DNA of 64,000 nucleotides from Paludibacteraceae bacterium (GTDB lineage Bacteria > Bacteroidota > Bacteroidia > Bacteroidales > Paludibacteraceae). The position numbers and the translations under genes are program-made. This document shows, piece by piece, positions 34,786 to 43,785 of this stretch (positions are counted from its first letter, which is position 1; every line of letters begins with the position of its first letter). The DNA lies in NCBI GenBank assembly GCA_024399495.1, contig JAKSNY010000009.1, positions 25,306 to 89,305 on the forward strand, given 5' to 3'. A model generated the notes under the pieces. The model saw nothing but the letters and a program-made list of their open reading frames with translations, was not told the DNA's origin and searched no databases.

Positions 34786-35202
34786 TCACATATTAAGTAC
34801 AAGTGCAGAGAATGCTATCAAAGCAGTAGAAAAGCACATGTAGTTATCAAAAGAAGGCAGGGCAAGTCCCTGCTTTTTTGCTCTTCTGCTTTCCAATATT
34901 TTAGCCCCTATGGCAAGTAAATAGAATCCGAATCCTGCACAAGCCATAGCAAAGGCACCGCCATAACTCATAACTGTAAACATTATAAAAAGATATAGCA
35001 GAAGGTTGCAGTACATACTTGCTCCAGATGACAGCCTTTTCTTGGATATAAGCCAAAAAGCGTTTATTAGGAAGAACGCCACAGAGGCATAAATTCCCAA
35101 CATAAACAGAAATTTACCACCAGGTGTTTGAGTGTAAATAAAAGTCCAGCCTACAATAGCAATCAAAGAGCAAACGCACGCCGCAATATTCAGTCTTTTC
35201 AT
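34786..35202 (-). CDS. four-helix membrane protein of unknown function
   Basis: A 138-residue protein with four hydrophobic segments (about residues 5-23, 30-50, 63-98 merged, 118-138). I do not recognise a family. Its own -7 box TACCTTTG (genomic 35220-35227) is 18 bp upstream. Its 3' end converges on purA at a distance of 4 bp and holds the purA terminator on the opposite strand. Confidence 0.7.
   Translation of the reverse strand: MKRLNIAACVCSLIAIVGWTFIYTQTPGGKFLFMLGIYASVAFFLINAFWLISKKRLSSGASMYCNLLLYLFIMFTVMSYGGAFAMACAGFGFYLLAIGAKILESRRAKKQGLALPSFDNYMCFSTALIAFSALVLNM
34857..34879 (+). terminator. purA terminator inside a convergent coding region
   Basis: GCAGGG (34857-34862) pairs with CCCTGC (34868-34873), 5-nt loop, then six T. 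It is 76 bp after the purA stop and antisense to codons of the small membrane protein. Confidence 0.6.
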
Positions 35203-35219
35203 AATCGTTAAATTTTGTG

Positions 35220-35331
35220 CAAAGGTACAAATTTTTTTTGTAACTTTTTTTCGCTTCGCTCAAAGAAAGTTACTCACGCTCGGAAAAACAAAATTTTTAT
35301 TTTGTTTTTCCCTCACTTAATCGTACCTTTG
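35220..35331. repeat. nested palindromes holding divergent promoters
   Basis: Outer inverted repeat CAAAGGTAC (35220-35228) / GTACCTTTG (35323-35331), each a -7 box. Inside are a 12-bp stem with one mismatch (35240-35251 / 35262-35273, loop CGCTTCGCTC) and a perfect 11-bp stem (35284-35294 / 35299-35309, loop TTTT). The typA -33 box TTTG (35301-35304) lies in the right arm of the last hairpin, 19 nt before TACCTTTG. Confidence 0.8.
35301..35331 (+). promoter_or_regulatory. typA promoter
   Basis: TTTG (35301-35304), 19 nt, then TACCTTTG (35324-35331): an exact match to the -33/-7 consensus of the phylum. The ATG is 20 bp further. Confidence 0.75.
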
Positions 35332-35351
35332 TGCCCTCAAATAAATAATAT

Positions 35352-37151
35352 ATGCAGGATATTAGAAACATTGCCATTATTGCACACGTTGACCATGGTA
35401 AAACCACATTGGTTGACAAGATGCTTGTAGCCGGAGCCTTGTTCCGTGAAGGAGAGAACAAAGGGGAGTTGATACTTGATAATAACGATTTGGAGCGTGA
35501 GCGAGGCATAACCATAGTTTCCAAAAATGTATCAATAGTGTATAAAAATACAAAAATCAACATTATTGACACTCCGGGGCATAGCGATTTTGGCGGTGAG
35601 GTGGAGCGTGTACTTAATATGGCAGACGGTGTCCTGCTACTTGTAGATGCTTTTGAAGGTCCTATGCCACAAACCAGATTTGTGTTGCAGAAGGCTATAG
35701 AGATAGGCTTAAAGCCAATAGTTGTGGTTAATAAGGTGGATAAGCCAAACTGTCGCCCCGATGAGGTGCAGGAGGCGGTGTTTGACCTTATGTGCAGCCT
35801 TGACGCTACAGAGGAGCAGCTTGATTTCCCAACCATCTACGGCTCTGCCAAGAACGGATGGATGTCAGAGGATTGGAAAAAGCCAACAGACAACATTTGT
35901 CCGCTACTTGATTCCATAATAAAGTATATACCTGCACCTAAGACACTTGAAGGTCCGCTACAGATGCTTATAACATCACTTGACTACTCATCTTATGTAG
36001 GGCGTATAGCGGTGGGTAGGGTACATCGTGGTACAATAGAGGAGAACAAGGATGTGGTGCTTGTACACCGTGACGGTTCACAGAACAAATGTCGCATTAA
36101 GGAACTTAACATATTCTCAGGCTTTGGCAAGACAAGGGTAAGCAGTGTATCAAGCGGAGAACTTTGTGCCATAGTGGGTCTTGAGAAATTTGAGATAGGG
36201 GATTCCATCTGCGATGCAGAGACAGTGGAGCCTCTGCCACCAATAGCCATAGATGAGCCTACCATGAGTATGGTGTTCACCATAAATGACTCACCTTTCT
36301 TTGGCAAAGAGGGCAAGTTTGTAACATCACGCCACATAAATGACCGTCTTGTACGTGAACTTGATAAAAACCTGGCTCTAAGGGTTACTAAAGAGGATAA
36401 TGAGGACGTATGGCACGTATTTGGACGTGGAGTCCTGCACCTCTCTGTGCTTATAGAGACTATGAGACGTGAGGGCTATGAACTGCAAGTAGGTCAGCCA
36501 CAGGTTATTATAAAAGAGATAGACGGCGTACAGTGTGAGCCGTTTGAGCAGCTTACAATAAATGTGCCTGAGGAGTTCTCAGGTAAGGTTATAGAGATGG
36601 TCTCTAACCGTAAAGGAGACCTTATGTCAATGGATACCAAGAACGACAGAATCCATATAGAGTTTGAGATTCCGTCAAGAGGCATTATAGGCTTGCGTAC
36701 AAACATTCTTACCGCAACGGCAGGAGAGGCTGTAATAGCCCACAGATTTGTAAGATACGCCCCATATAAGGGGGATATAGAACGCCGTAACAATGGCTCA
36801 ATAGTAGCACTGGAGAGCGGTACTGCATACGCATACGCCATAGACAAACTACAGGATAGAGGCAAGTTCTTTATAGAGCCGCAAGATGAGGTCTATGCAG
36901 GTCAGGTGGTAGGAGAGCATTGCAAGGAGGGCGATTTGCCTGTAAATGTTACCAAATCAAAGAAACTTACCAATATGCGTGCATCGGGTTCTGATGAGAA
37001 GACCCACATAGCCCCAGCTGTAGTTATGAGCCTTGAGGAATCTTTGGAATACATAAAGGCAGATGAGTATGTAGAGGTTACACCAAAGTCAATAAGACTC
37101 AGAAAAATAATTCTTGATGACCTTGAACGCAAACGTGCAAACAAACAATAA
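35352..37151 (+). CDS. typA: ribosome-associated GTPase TypA/BipA
   Basis: Translational GTPase active in ribosome assembly and stress. G1 HVDHGKTT, the switch region ERERGITI, G3 DTPGHSDFGGE and G4 NKVDKP are in order in the first 130 residues, followed by the EF-G-like domains and the BipA C-terminal domain (NVTKSKKLTNMRASGSDEK). 599 residues, normal size. folK overlaps its end by 35 bp. Confidence 0.97.
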   Translation: MQDIRNIAIIAHVDHGKTTLVDKMLVAGALFREGENKGELILDNNDLERERGITIVSKNVSIVYKNTKINIIDTPGHSDFGGEVERVLNMADGVLLLVDAFEGPMPQTRFVLQKAIEIGLKPIVVVNKVDKPNCRPDEVQEAVFDLMCSLDATEEQLDFPTIYGSAKNGWMSEDWKKPTDNICPLLDSIIKYIPAPKTLEGPLQMLITSLDYSSYVGRIAVGRVHRGTIEENKDVVLVHRDGSQNKCRIKELNIFSGFGKTRVSSVSSGELCAIVGLEKFEIGDSICDAETVEPLPPIAIDEPTMSMVFTINDSPFFGKEGKFVTSRHINDRLVRELDKNLALRVTKEDNEDVWHVFGRGVLHLSVLIETMRREGYELQVGQPQVIIKEIDGVQCEPFEQLTINVPEEFSGKVIEMVSNRKGDLMSMDTKNDRIHIEFEIPSRGIIGLRTNILTATAGEAVIAHRFVRYAPYKGDIERRNNGSIVALESGTAYAYAIDKLQDRGKFFIEPQDEVYAGQVVGEHCKEGDLPVNVTKSKKLTNMRASGSDEKTHIAPAVVMSLEESLEYIKADEYVEVTPKSIRLRKIILDDLERKRANKQ

Positions 37152-37548
37152 GGTGTATCTGTCTATTGGCACCAATCTGGGCGATAGGCAGACAAACATA
37201 GACAAAGCCCTCTCTCTTATTAGGGAGAGGGTTGGTCTTATTTCAGCCGTATCTTCCGTTATAGAGACAGAGCCTGTAGGCTTTAACTCAAATAATAAGT
37301 TTCTAAACTGCGTTATATGCGTTTATACAGCCCTTACACCGTTAGAGTTGCTGCATACCACACAAGATATTGAACGCACAATGGGAAGGCTTGTAAAGAG
37401 CCGTAACGGTGTCTATTCAGACCGTATAATAGATATAGACATACTTCTGTACTCCGATGTAAGGATAGACACACCGGAACTAAAAATCCCTCACCCACGT
37501 ATGCAGGAGAGGGACTTTGTTCTAAAACCGTTAAAGGAGATTCTTTAG
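37117..37548 (+). CDS. folK: 2-amino-4-hydroxy-6-hydroxymethyldihydropteridine pyrophosphokinase
   Basis: Transfers pyrophosphate to the pterin in folate synthesis. SIGTNLGDRQTNI, ETEPVGFNSNNKFLNCV and the metal-binding DRIIDIDILLY are present. The ATG at 37117 overlaps typA by 35 bp and adds about 12 residues before the usual start; GTG at 37135 or 37153 would also give a normal protein. Translation is probably coupled to typA. Confidence 0.9.
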   Translation: MTLNANVQTNNKVYLSIGTNLGDRQTNIDKALSLIRERVGLISAVSSVIETEPVGFNSNNKFLNCVICVYTALTPLELLHTTQDIERTMGRLVKSRNGVYSDRIIDIDILLYSDVRIDTPELKIPHPRMQERDFVLKPLKEIL

Positions 37549-37555
37549 GCTGGTT

Positions 37556-38377
37556 CTATATTATAGTCTCAGCACTTATTTGCTCATTGAGGAATATAGA
37601 TGCGTTCTTTATGAATTTCTGTGCGTTTTCTGTGGTATAGAAAAGGCAGTTTCCGCCTTTCTCTATTTGGCTTTCAATCTCAGAATGCCTTGTAAGGTAG
37701 TTTCTTAGGGATTCTGCCACTATGGGGCCTTGGCTTACTATGCGGATTCCGCTTGGTAGGTGTCTTTGTATTTTATCTTTTAGAATGGGGTAGTGGGTGC
37801 AAGCCAAAATAACAGTGTCTATAAGTGGGTCTTTTCCCACCAGTGCTGAACAGTATTTCTCCACAAAATAATCTGTTCCGTCACTCTCTGCCTCGCTGTT
37901 CTCTATAATTGGTACCCACATAGGGCAAGCCTGCCCTGTAACTTTAACATGTGGGAACAGTCTGGCTATCTCTATATTATAAGACATGGAGTCTATGGTG
38001 CCTTCTGTTCCAAACAGTCCTAAATGTCCGTTTCTTGTAAGTGTGCCTGCAATCTCTGTAGTGGGGCGTATAACACCAAGCACCCTCTTGTTTGGTGCAA
38101 GATGTGGCAGGTCATTCTGCTGTATGGTTCTTAGTGCCTTGGCTGAGGCTGTGTTACATGCAATAATAACAAGGCTACACCCCATAGAGAACAGCTTTTT
38201 TACGTTCTCAAGAGTGTAGCGATATACAACATCAAATGAGCGGGTGCCATACGGAGTTCGGGCATTATCGCCAAGGTATATGTAGTTATACTCCGGCATC
38301 AATGCCCTAATTTCACTAAGTATGGTTAAGCCACCGTACCCGGAATCAAAAATTCCTATAGATGCCCCATTGCTCAT
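37556..38377 (-). CDS. murI: glutamate racemase
   Basis: Makes D-glutamate for peptidoglycan. The two catalytic Cys lie in IIACNTAS and LACTHYPIL, and the N-terminal FDSGYGGLTIL and GDNARTPYG motifs are present. 273 residues. It follows the ompH genes on the same strand (9-bp gap). Confidence 0.95.
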   Translation of the reverse strand: MSNGASIGIFDSGYGGLTILSEIRALMPEYNYIYLGDNARTPYGTRSFDVVYRYTLENVKKLFSMGCSLVIIACNTASAKALRTIQQNDLPHLAPNKRVLGVIRPTTEIAGTLTRNGHLGLFGTEGTIDSMSYNIEIARLFPHVKVTGQACPMWVPIIENSEAESDGTDYFVEKYCSALVGKDPLIDTVILACTHYPILKDKIQRHLPSGIRIVSQGPIVAESLRNYLTRHSEIESQIEKGGNCLFYTTENAQKFIKNASIFLNEQISAETII

Positions 38378-38386
38378 GGGTGCGTT

Positions 38387-38905
38387 TTACTTGCTTAGAT
38401 TAAGCACTTTCTTTACAAGAGGCATTACATTCTCTGCTTTTGCACCTATGTATGGTAGAATCTGACCTGCACCTGATTCCATAATGTAGGTGTAGCCGTT
38501 CTCATCACCAACTTGCTTGATGGCTTTGTTTGCCTTGTCAAGAATAGGTGTCATAAGCTCCTGCTGCTTTTTCTGAAGGTTGGTCTGTGCATTTTGGGTA
38601 AACTCCTCTATGCTTTGGTTAAGACGTTGCAGTTCAGACTCCTTGTATTGTCTGATTGTAGGGTCAAGGGAATCCTTCGCTATAGCCGCCTGATACTCAG
38701 TAAATTTTTTCTGAAGTTCATCTTGCAGTTTTTGACCCTCCTGCTTGTAGGTAAGGTTCATATCTTCCAACTGCTTTAGAGCGGTCTCGTATTCAGGCAT
38801 TGAAGATATAAGCTCTTCTCTGTTAATATAACCCAATTTAACGTTCTCCTGTGCCATAAGCAGTGCCGGCACCATAAGCATTACTGCTACAATTAGTTTT
38901 TTCAT
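38387..38905 (-). CDS. OmpH/Skp-family periplasmic chaperone, second copy
   Basis: Binds unfolded outer-membrane proteins in the periplasm. Signal peptide (about 1-18, ending LMA-Q), a long charged coiled coil (about residues 40-120) and a conserved C-terminus (IKQVGDENGYTYIMESG). 172 residues. It is a paralog of the gene just upstream; the space between them is filled with arrays. Serves BamA encoded in the same cluster. Confidence 0.9.
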   Translation of the reverse strand: MKKLIVAVMLMVPALLMAQENVKLGYINREELISSMPEYETALKQLEDMNLTYKQEGQKLQDELQKKFTEYQAAIAKDSLDPTIRQYKESELQRLNQSIEEFTQNAQTNLQKKQQELMTPILDKANKAIKQVGDENGYTYIMESGAGQILPYIGAKAENVMPLVKKVLNLSK

Positions 38906-38916
38906 AATTTTATAGT

Positions 38917-38985
38917 GTTAATAGTTAATAGTTGAAAGTTGAAAGTTGAAAATTATTCATACATCATACATCATACATCATACAT
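38917..38985. repeat. composite GTTGAAA and CATACAT arrays between ompH paralogs
   Basis: GTTAATA twice, GTTGAAA three times (38917-38951), then CATACAT four times (38958-38985; the reverse complement of ATGTATG). Together they fill nearly all of the 85-bp gap. Confidence 0.92.
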
Positions 38986-38990
38986 TGCCC

Positions 38991-39503
38991 TCACTTAGCG
39001 TATCCAAGATTATTCAGCAAATCATCACTGATATCTATTTTAGGATTTACAAACATAATCATGCCAGTAGCCCTATCCCAGATGGCGGCGTAACCCTTAG
39101 ATTCCGCAATACCCTTTAAGCCGTTATAAAGTTCCTCATATATAGGTTTCATAAGGCTCTCCTTTTTCTTAAACAGTTCCCCATCGTTGCCAAAATACTT
39201 GCGTTTAAGTTCACTTGCCTCAGTCTCTTTAGCCACTATCTCCTTCTCTTTCTCCTGTTTCTGCTCATCGGTGAGGAACACCATCTCCGCCTGATAGTTC
39301 TTATACAGGGTCTGAGCCTCATTGTTAAGAGCCTCTATCTCTTTCTGCCATTTCTTGGAACTCTGCTCTAACTGTTGGTTCGCACTCTCATATTGGGGTA
39401 TGTTCTTTAGTATATACTCCGTATCTATAAAGGCATACTTTTGGGCGTATGCCCCAACGCTACATAATAACGCAACTGCAAATGATAAAACAAACTTTTT
39501 CAT
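38991..39503 (-). CDS. OmpH/Skp-family periplasmic chaperone, first copy
   Basis: 170 residues with a signal peptide (about 1-20, ending AYA-Q), a charged coiled coil (about 38-118) and the tail GIAESKGYAAIWDRATGMIMFVNPKIDISDDLL. The same architecture as the next gene; identity looks modest, so the duplication is old. It has its own -7 box behind bamA. Confidence 0.9.
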   Translation of the reverse strand: MKKFVLSFAVALLCSVGAYAQKYAFIDTEYILKNIPQYESANQQLEQSSKKWQKEIEALNNEAQTLYKNYQAEMVFLTDEQKQEKEKEIVAKETEASELKRKYFGNDGELFKKKESLMKPIYEELYNGLKGIAESKGYAAIWDRATGMIMFVNPKIDISDDLLNNLGYAK

Positions 39504-39536
39504 ACTGTAAATTTATTGGTTACGTATTTTAGACTG

Positions 39537-39544
39537 CAAAGATA
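39537..39544 (-). promoter_or_regulatory. -7 box of the ompH pair
   Basis: TATCTTTG on the minus strand, in the 51-bp bamA-ompH gap, 34 bp before the ATG. Confidence 0.5.
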
Positions 39545-39554
39545 ATAAAAAAGT

Positions 39555-42194
39555 TTAAAACTCCTGACCTATGATAAAGTGGAACTGACTTCCGCTTCTT
39601 GTTCCGTTAACTTTATCAAATCCGTATGCCCAATCTACGCCAAGCAAACCGAACATTGGCATAAACACTCTTAAACCTACACCCAGAGAACGCTTGACAT
39701 CAATAGGATTGAAATCGGTGTACTCTGCCCAACAGTTACCTGCCTCTGCAAAAGCAAGTGCCCAAACCATTGTCTGGTCTTTTAAAACAAGAGGATATCT
39801 TAACTCAAGAGTGAATTTTGTGTAAATGTTACCTGCTTGATAACCATTAATGTAAGGTGTGAGAGAACCATTTGAATAACCACGCAACGCTACGGTCTCT
39901 GTAGCGTATGTAGTGCTGTAACCGGACATACCGTCACCACCTACATAGAATGTCTCAAACGGAGACCTCTTGTTGTAGTTGTAGTATCCAAGGAATCCGA
40001 ACTCAGCACGTCCCATAAGCACCAGTTTATTGTTTTTAGTAAGTGGCACAAAGAATTTGGCTTTGAATTTAATTTTATAATATTCAACCCATTTGTATAT
40101 ATCCTGTGTTGACAAGTGCGAGTAATCTTTGTTTTTGTCAAAAGCAGAATATGGAGGGGTTAATGTCACTCCTAATGATATATCGGAGCCTTTTGTAGTG
40201 TAAATAGGTTGGTCTAATGAGTTTCTTTCCCAAACCACGCCTACGTTAAAGTTATTGCTATAGCCAGTGCTTAGAGCAAAATAATCCCACTTACTAAGAT
40301 TGTATCTCTGATATGATATGACACCCGATAGAGAGAAATAGTCATCGGGCCACTTTAACCGGGTGCCTATAGAAGCGGAAACACCGAATATCTTGATATA
40401 TTTATCGGGGTCGTATGAATCGGAATACCAAGAGTTTGACGTGTCGTAATTATAGTAATAGTTGTTATATGCCGAATTGTAATAGCTGTTTACACCAGAC
40501 TGAATAGAGTAATAGATATTGAAATTGAACGATGTGGGACGTTTGCCGCCAAGCCAAGGCTCTGTAAATGAGAGACTGTATGCCTGATAGTACATACCAT
40601 TAGTCTGTGCCATCAGAGTAAGGGACTGTCCATCGCCTTGAGGCAGGGGCTTCCACATTTTAAAATTAAATAAATTTTTAAGTGAGAAATTTGAGAATTT
40701 AAATCTTAAAGTACCTACAATACCTGTTTGACCCCAACCTGCTGACAATTCCACTTGGTCGTTTCTTTTAGATTCAAGCACGTATGTAAGGTCAACTGTA
40801 CCGTTCTCGGGGTCTGGAACTGTTCTAATATCCATTTTACCAGGCTCTGTTGAAAAATGACCCGATGCGGCAAGCTCACGCATTGAACGCATAATATCTG
40901 ATTTACAGAATAAATCTCCAGGTTTTGTCCGTAACTCACGGCGCACCACATGCTCGTAAAGGTAGGTGCTTCCTTCTATATTAACCCTATTGATAGTGGC
41001 CTGTCTTCCTTCCGATATTCTGAGCTCCAAATCAACGGAATCGTTGACTATATTGGTTTCCACTGGTTGTAGGTTAAAGAACAGGTATCCGTTATCAAGG
41101 TATAGGTTGCTTACGCAGTCTTCGTCTTCAAACAGCCGCTGGCTAAGTTTCTTTTGGTTATAGACATCGCCGTATTTAATATTCAAAACATGTTTAAGAT
41201 ATTCTGTTGTATAAACTGTGTTTCCTATCCAATTTATATTTCTAAAATAGTATTTTTTACCTTCTTCAATCTTAATATATACATTAACGTATTTTTTAGG
41301 CTTTTTTTGGTCGGGATATACGCTGTCTTTTAGAATCACAGCATCCCTGAACCCGTACTCGTTGTACTTCTCAATAAGCAGTTTCTTGTCATTTTCATAT
41401 TCAGACGGAATGAATTTTTTAGAGCGGAAAAGATTCAGGATATTTCTGCGGTCATTGGTCTTTTTCATCGCTTTATCAAGCTTTTTGTCTTTCAATTGCT
41501 TGTTTCCGTCAAACTCTATATGGTTTACCTTGACTTTAGACCCTTTCTCCACCCTTACATCTACAATGTTATTCAGTCCTGAAGCGTCATCTTCACGTGG
41601 AACTACAGAAACCTTGGCGTTGTAATAACCTTTGTCGTTAAAATATCGGGTTATGTATTTAGTGGCTTTGTCTATTACGTATGGTGTTACCTGAGTGCCT
41701 TTTGTCATATCCATTCCTTTCTCTAAATCCTCACGTTCCTTTTTCTTTACACCCATAAAATTTATTCTGGATATTTTAGGCTGTTGGTCAAGATTTATGT
41801 TAAGCCAAATTTTGTTTCCCCTTATGGATAAAACTTCAATCTTTATGTTTGAGAACAATCCTTGTTTCCAAAAACGGCGTATAACATTTGTAATCTCATC
41901 GCCTGGTATTTCTATCTTTTCCCCCTTTTTTAATCCTGAATACCCGATAAGCACATAGTCTTCGTAGTTATTCTTTCCCGATATGGTAATCTCTTCTATC
42001 TGGTATGTACGAGGCATATTGTAGTCAAAATCGGGAATTTCGTCAGATGTAAGAATCGTGGTGGAATCAATGACATTGGAAAGGGTGTCTTCCAACTCGT
42101 ATGAGTCTATGACAGTTTCCGATAACTCTTGCGACTGCAGTTCTGCAAGTGATATGGCAGTAAAAATAAGAATTATCAGGGATAGTCTTTTCAT
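39555..42194 (-). CDS. bamA: outer-membrane protein assembly factor BamA
   Basis: Inserts beta-barrel proteins into the outer membrane. Signal peptide (about 1-21), POTRA domains from about residue 60 to 460 (INFMGVKKKEREDLEKGM, EGKKYYFRNINWIGNTVY, VNIEGSTYLYEHVVRREL), then the Omp85 barrel ending in FHFIIGQEF. The barrel holds VALRGYSNGSLTPY, the lid-lock (V)RGY motif. 879 residues. It starts 2 bp after uppS. Confidence 0.95.
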   Translation of the reverse strand: MKRLSLIILIFTAISLAELQSQELSETVIDSYELEDTLSNVIDSTTILTSDEIPDFDYNMPRTYQIEEITISGKNNYEDYVLIGYSGLKKGEKIEIPGDEITNVIRRFWKQGLFSNIKIEVLSIRGNKIWLNINLDQQPKISRINFMGVKKKEREDLEKGMDMTKGTQVTPYVIDKATKYITRYFNDKGYYNAKVSVVPREDDASGLNNIVDVRVEKGSKVKVNHIEFDGNKQLKDKKLDKAMKKTNDRRNILNLFRSKKFIPSEYENDKKLLIEKYNEYGFRDAVILKDSVYPDQKKPKKYVNVYIKIEEGKKYYFRNINWIGNTVYTTEYLKHVLNIKYGDVYNQKKLSQRLFEDEDCVSNLYLDNGYLFFNLQPVETNIVNDSVDLELRISEGRQATINRVNIEGSTYLYEHVVRRELRTKPGDLFCKSDIMRSMRELAASGHFSTEPGKMDIRTVPDPENGTVDLTYVLESKRNDQVELSAGWGQTGIVGTLRFKFSNFSLKNLFNFKMWKPLPQGDGQSLTLMAQTNGMYYQAYSLSFTEPWLGGKRPTSFNFNIYYSIQSGVNSYYNSAYNNYYYNYDTSNSWYSDSYDPDKYIKIFGVSASIGTRLKWPDDYFSLSGVISYQRYNLSKWDYFALSTGYSNNFNVGVVWERNSLDQPIYTTKGSDISLGVTLTPPYSAFDKNKDYSHLSTQDIYKWVEYYKIKFKAKFFVPLTKNNKLVLMGRAEFGFLGYYNYNKRSPFETFYVGGDGMSGYSTTYATETVALRGYSNGSLTPYINGYQAGNIYTKFTLELRYPLVLKDQTMVWALAFAEAGNCWAEYTDFNPIDVKRSLGVGLRVFMPMFGLLGVDWAYGFDKVNGTRSGSQFHFIIGQEF

Positions 42195-42196
42195 TG

Positions 42197-42943
42197 TTAT
42201 TTCTCTACTTGTTCTCCAGTTAATCCAAAACGGCGCTCACGTGTTTGGTAGTCAGCAATAATCTCAAAAAAGTGTTCCTTTGTAAAGTCCGGCCACATAA
42301 CAGGAGTGAAATACAACTCAGAATATGCAATCTGCCACAAAAGGAAATTGCTTATACGATACTCTCCACTGGTGCGTATAAGCAGTTCAGGGTCAGGCAT
42401 ATTTTTTGTTGCCATATAAGATGCAATGGTGTCGTCAGTTATGGAGTCAGGCTCTATTTTTCCGTTCTTAACATCTGTACTGATGTTCTTTACCATCTCT
42501 CTGATTTCCCATCTTGATGAGTAACTTAACGCCAAATTAAGGGTAGTACCAGTGTTGTTTGCCGTGCTTGCAATACACTCCAAAAGTTTATCATAGACAG
42601 GTTTAGGCAGACGCTTAGTGTCGCCAATAGTGGTAAGACGCACGTTGTTTTTATTAAGAGTTTCTGTTTCAGACTCTATGGTAGATACAAGCAACCCCAT
42701 AAGGGCGTTGACCTCTTCTGCAGGGCGATTCCAATTTTCGGTTGAAAATGCGTAGAGTGTCAGATATTTAATCTGAAGCTCAGCGGCGGCCTCTGTTACA
42801 GCCCTGACAGACTTAACACCGTTAGTATGCCCAAACACACGTGGTTTGCCATTTGCCTTAGCCCATCTGCCGTTACCGTCCATTATTATGGCAACATGGT
42901 TAGGTAGTGCGTTTCTGTTTATTTTGTCCTTAAAGCTGTTCAT
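42197..42943 (-). CDS. uppS: undecaprenyl diphosphate synthase
   Basis: Cis-prenyltransferase that makes the lipid carrier for peptidoglycan and surface sugars. [13 protein letters not shown] with the catalytic Asp22, [24 protein letters not shown] and [26 protein letters not shown] are the family motifs. 248 residues. It lies between porG and bamA, an order also seen in Porphyromonas. Confidence 0.96.
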   Translation of the reverse strand: MNSFKDKINRNALPNHVAIIMDGNGRWAKANGKPRVFGHTNGVKSVRAVTEAAAELQIKYLTLYAFSTENWNRPAEEVNALMGLLVSTIESETETLNKNNVRLTTIGDTKRLPKPVYDKLLECIASTANNTGTTLNLALSYSSRWEIREMVKNISTDVKNGKIEPDSITDDTIASYMATKNMPDPELLIRTSGEYRISNFLLWQIAYSELYFTPVMWPDFTKEHFFEIIADYQTRERRFGLTGEQVEK

Positions 42944-42949
42944 AATATT

Positions 42950-43648
42950 TTATCTGCAAAAACGTTTAGGGTCAAAAAGATTAACTGTCAGGTATAAATT
43001 ACAAATAGAGTACCAATCTGTATCAAAAAATCCGTTCTTTGATGATTTGTAAGGGTTATCCAAAATTGTATTGCTTGATGATGTAACGTCAAAGTCATCG
43101 ATAAATAATTTATGGATAGACCACTCCAAACCAAGAGTGAAACGCTTGTTTATTTTCCATTTGCCTCCAATTCCTACAGGAATATTTACATGGTACATAT
43201 TTTTGGCGTCCAATAGGTTGCTATAAGCGGTTAAGCCTACACCCAGCATAATGTATGGAGTGGCTTTATAATTGCCTATTGCATATTTGGATTCACCAAT
43301 ATCCAAAAAATTGAATTCAACGCTAAGTGACGCATCCACAAAACTTCTTTTGAACGAAGCATATACTCCACCTGGCATAATGTATCCAAAATCCCTTGTA
43401 TCCCCCTCCACTTGTGCATATACAGCACAAACCTTAATAGCCCATCTGGTGTCAATATTATATCTGTACATACCTCCAATAGCCATACGTGGCTTCCAGA
43501 ATGGGGTTTTATAGTTTGCGTCACCTAAATAAAATGAAACGCCGCCCGTAATACCAAGCTCGTGATTGTATTCCGCAAATGCTGTAGTGGATATAAAGCA
43601 CATAGTCAGCACTGTGCATAAATGTTTTAACCTTAAAAAGTATCTCAT
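42950..43648 (-). CDS. porG: PorG/DUF6089 outer-membrane beta-barrel protein
   Basis: A 232-residue small barrel with a signal peptide (about 1-25, ending AFA-E) and the family opening ELGITGGVSFYLGDANYKT. PorG is an outer-membrane part of type IX secretion linked to the PorKN ring. The assignment rests on the motif, the length and the position directly before uppS and bamA, as in Porphyromonas gingivalis. It has its own promoter behind the porN terminator. Confidence 0.82.
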   Translation of the reverse strand: MRYFLRLKHLCTVLTMCFISTTAFAEYNHELGITGGVSFYLGDANYKTPFWKPRMAIGGMYRYNIDTRWAIKVCAVYAQVEGDTRDFGYIMPGGVYASFKRSFVDASLSVEFNFLDIGESKYAIGNYKATPYIMLGVGLTAYSNLLDAKNMYHVNIPVGIGGKWKINKRFTLGLEWSIHKLFIDDFDVTSSSNTILDNPYKSSKNGFFDTDWYSICNLYLTVNLFDPKRFCR

Positions 43649-43705
43649 TTATAATATAAACGGAACAATCAGAATTATATTCTATGCAAACTACATAATA
43701 AATTG

Positions 43706-43713
43706 CAAATTTA
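43706..43713 (-). promoter_or_regulatory. -7 box of the porG-uppS-bamA operon
   Basis: TAAATTTG on the minus strand, 57 bp before the porG ATG. Confidence 0.45.
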
Positions 43714-43730
43714 CTCATATTTTTTCAAAT

Positions 43731-43767
43731 AAAAAAGCCGAAATGCTATTTACACTCCGGCTTTTTT
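43731..43767 (-). terminator. terminator of the porPKLMN operon
   Basis: AAAAAAGCCG (43731-43740) pairs with CGGCTTTTTT (43758-43767) over a 17-nt loop. T-runs on both sides make it bidirectional; on the minus strand it lies 18 bp after the porN stop. Confidence 0.85.
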
Positions 43768-43785
43768 ATAAAAATTAAAATTATA

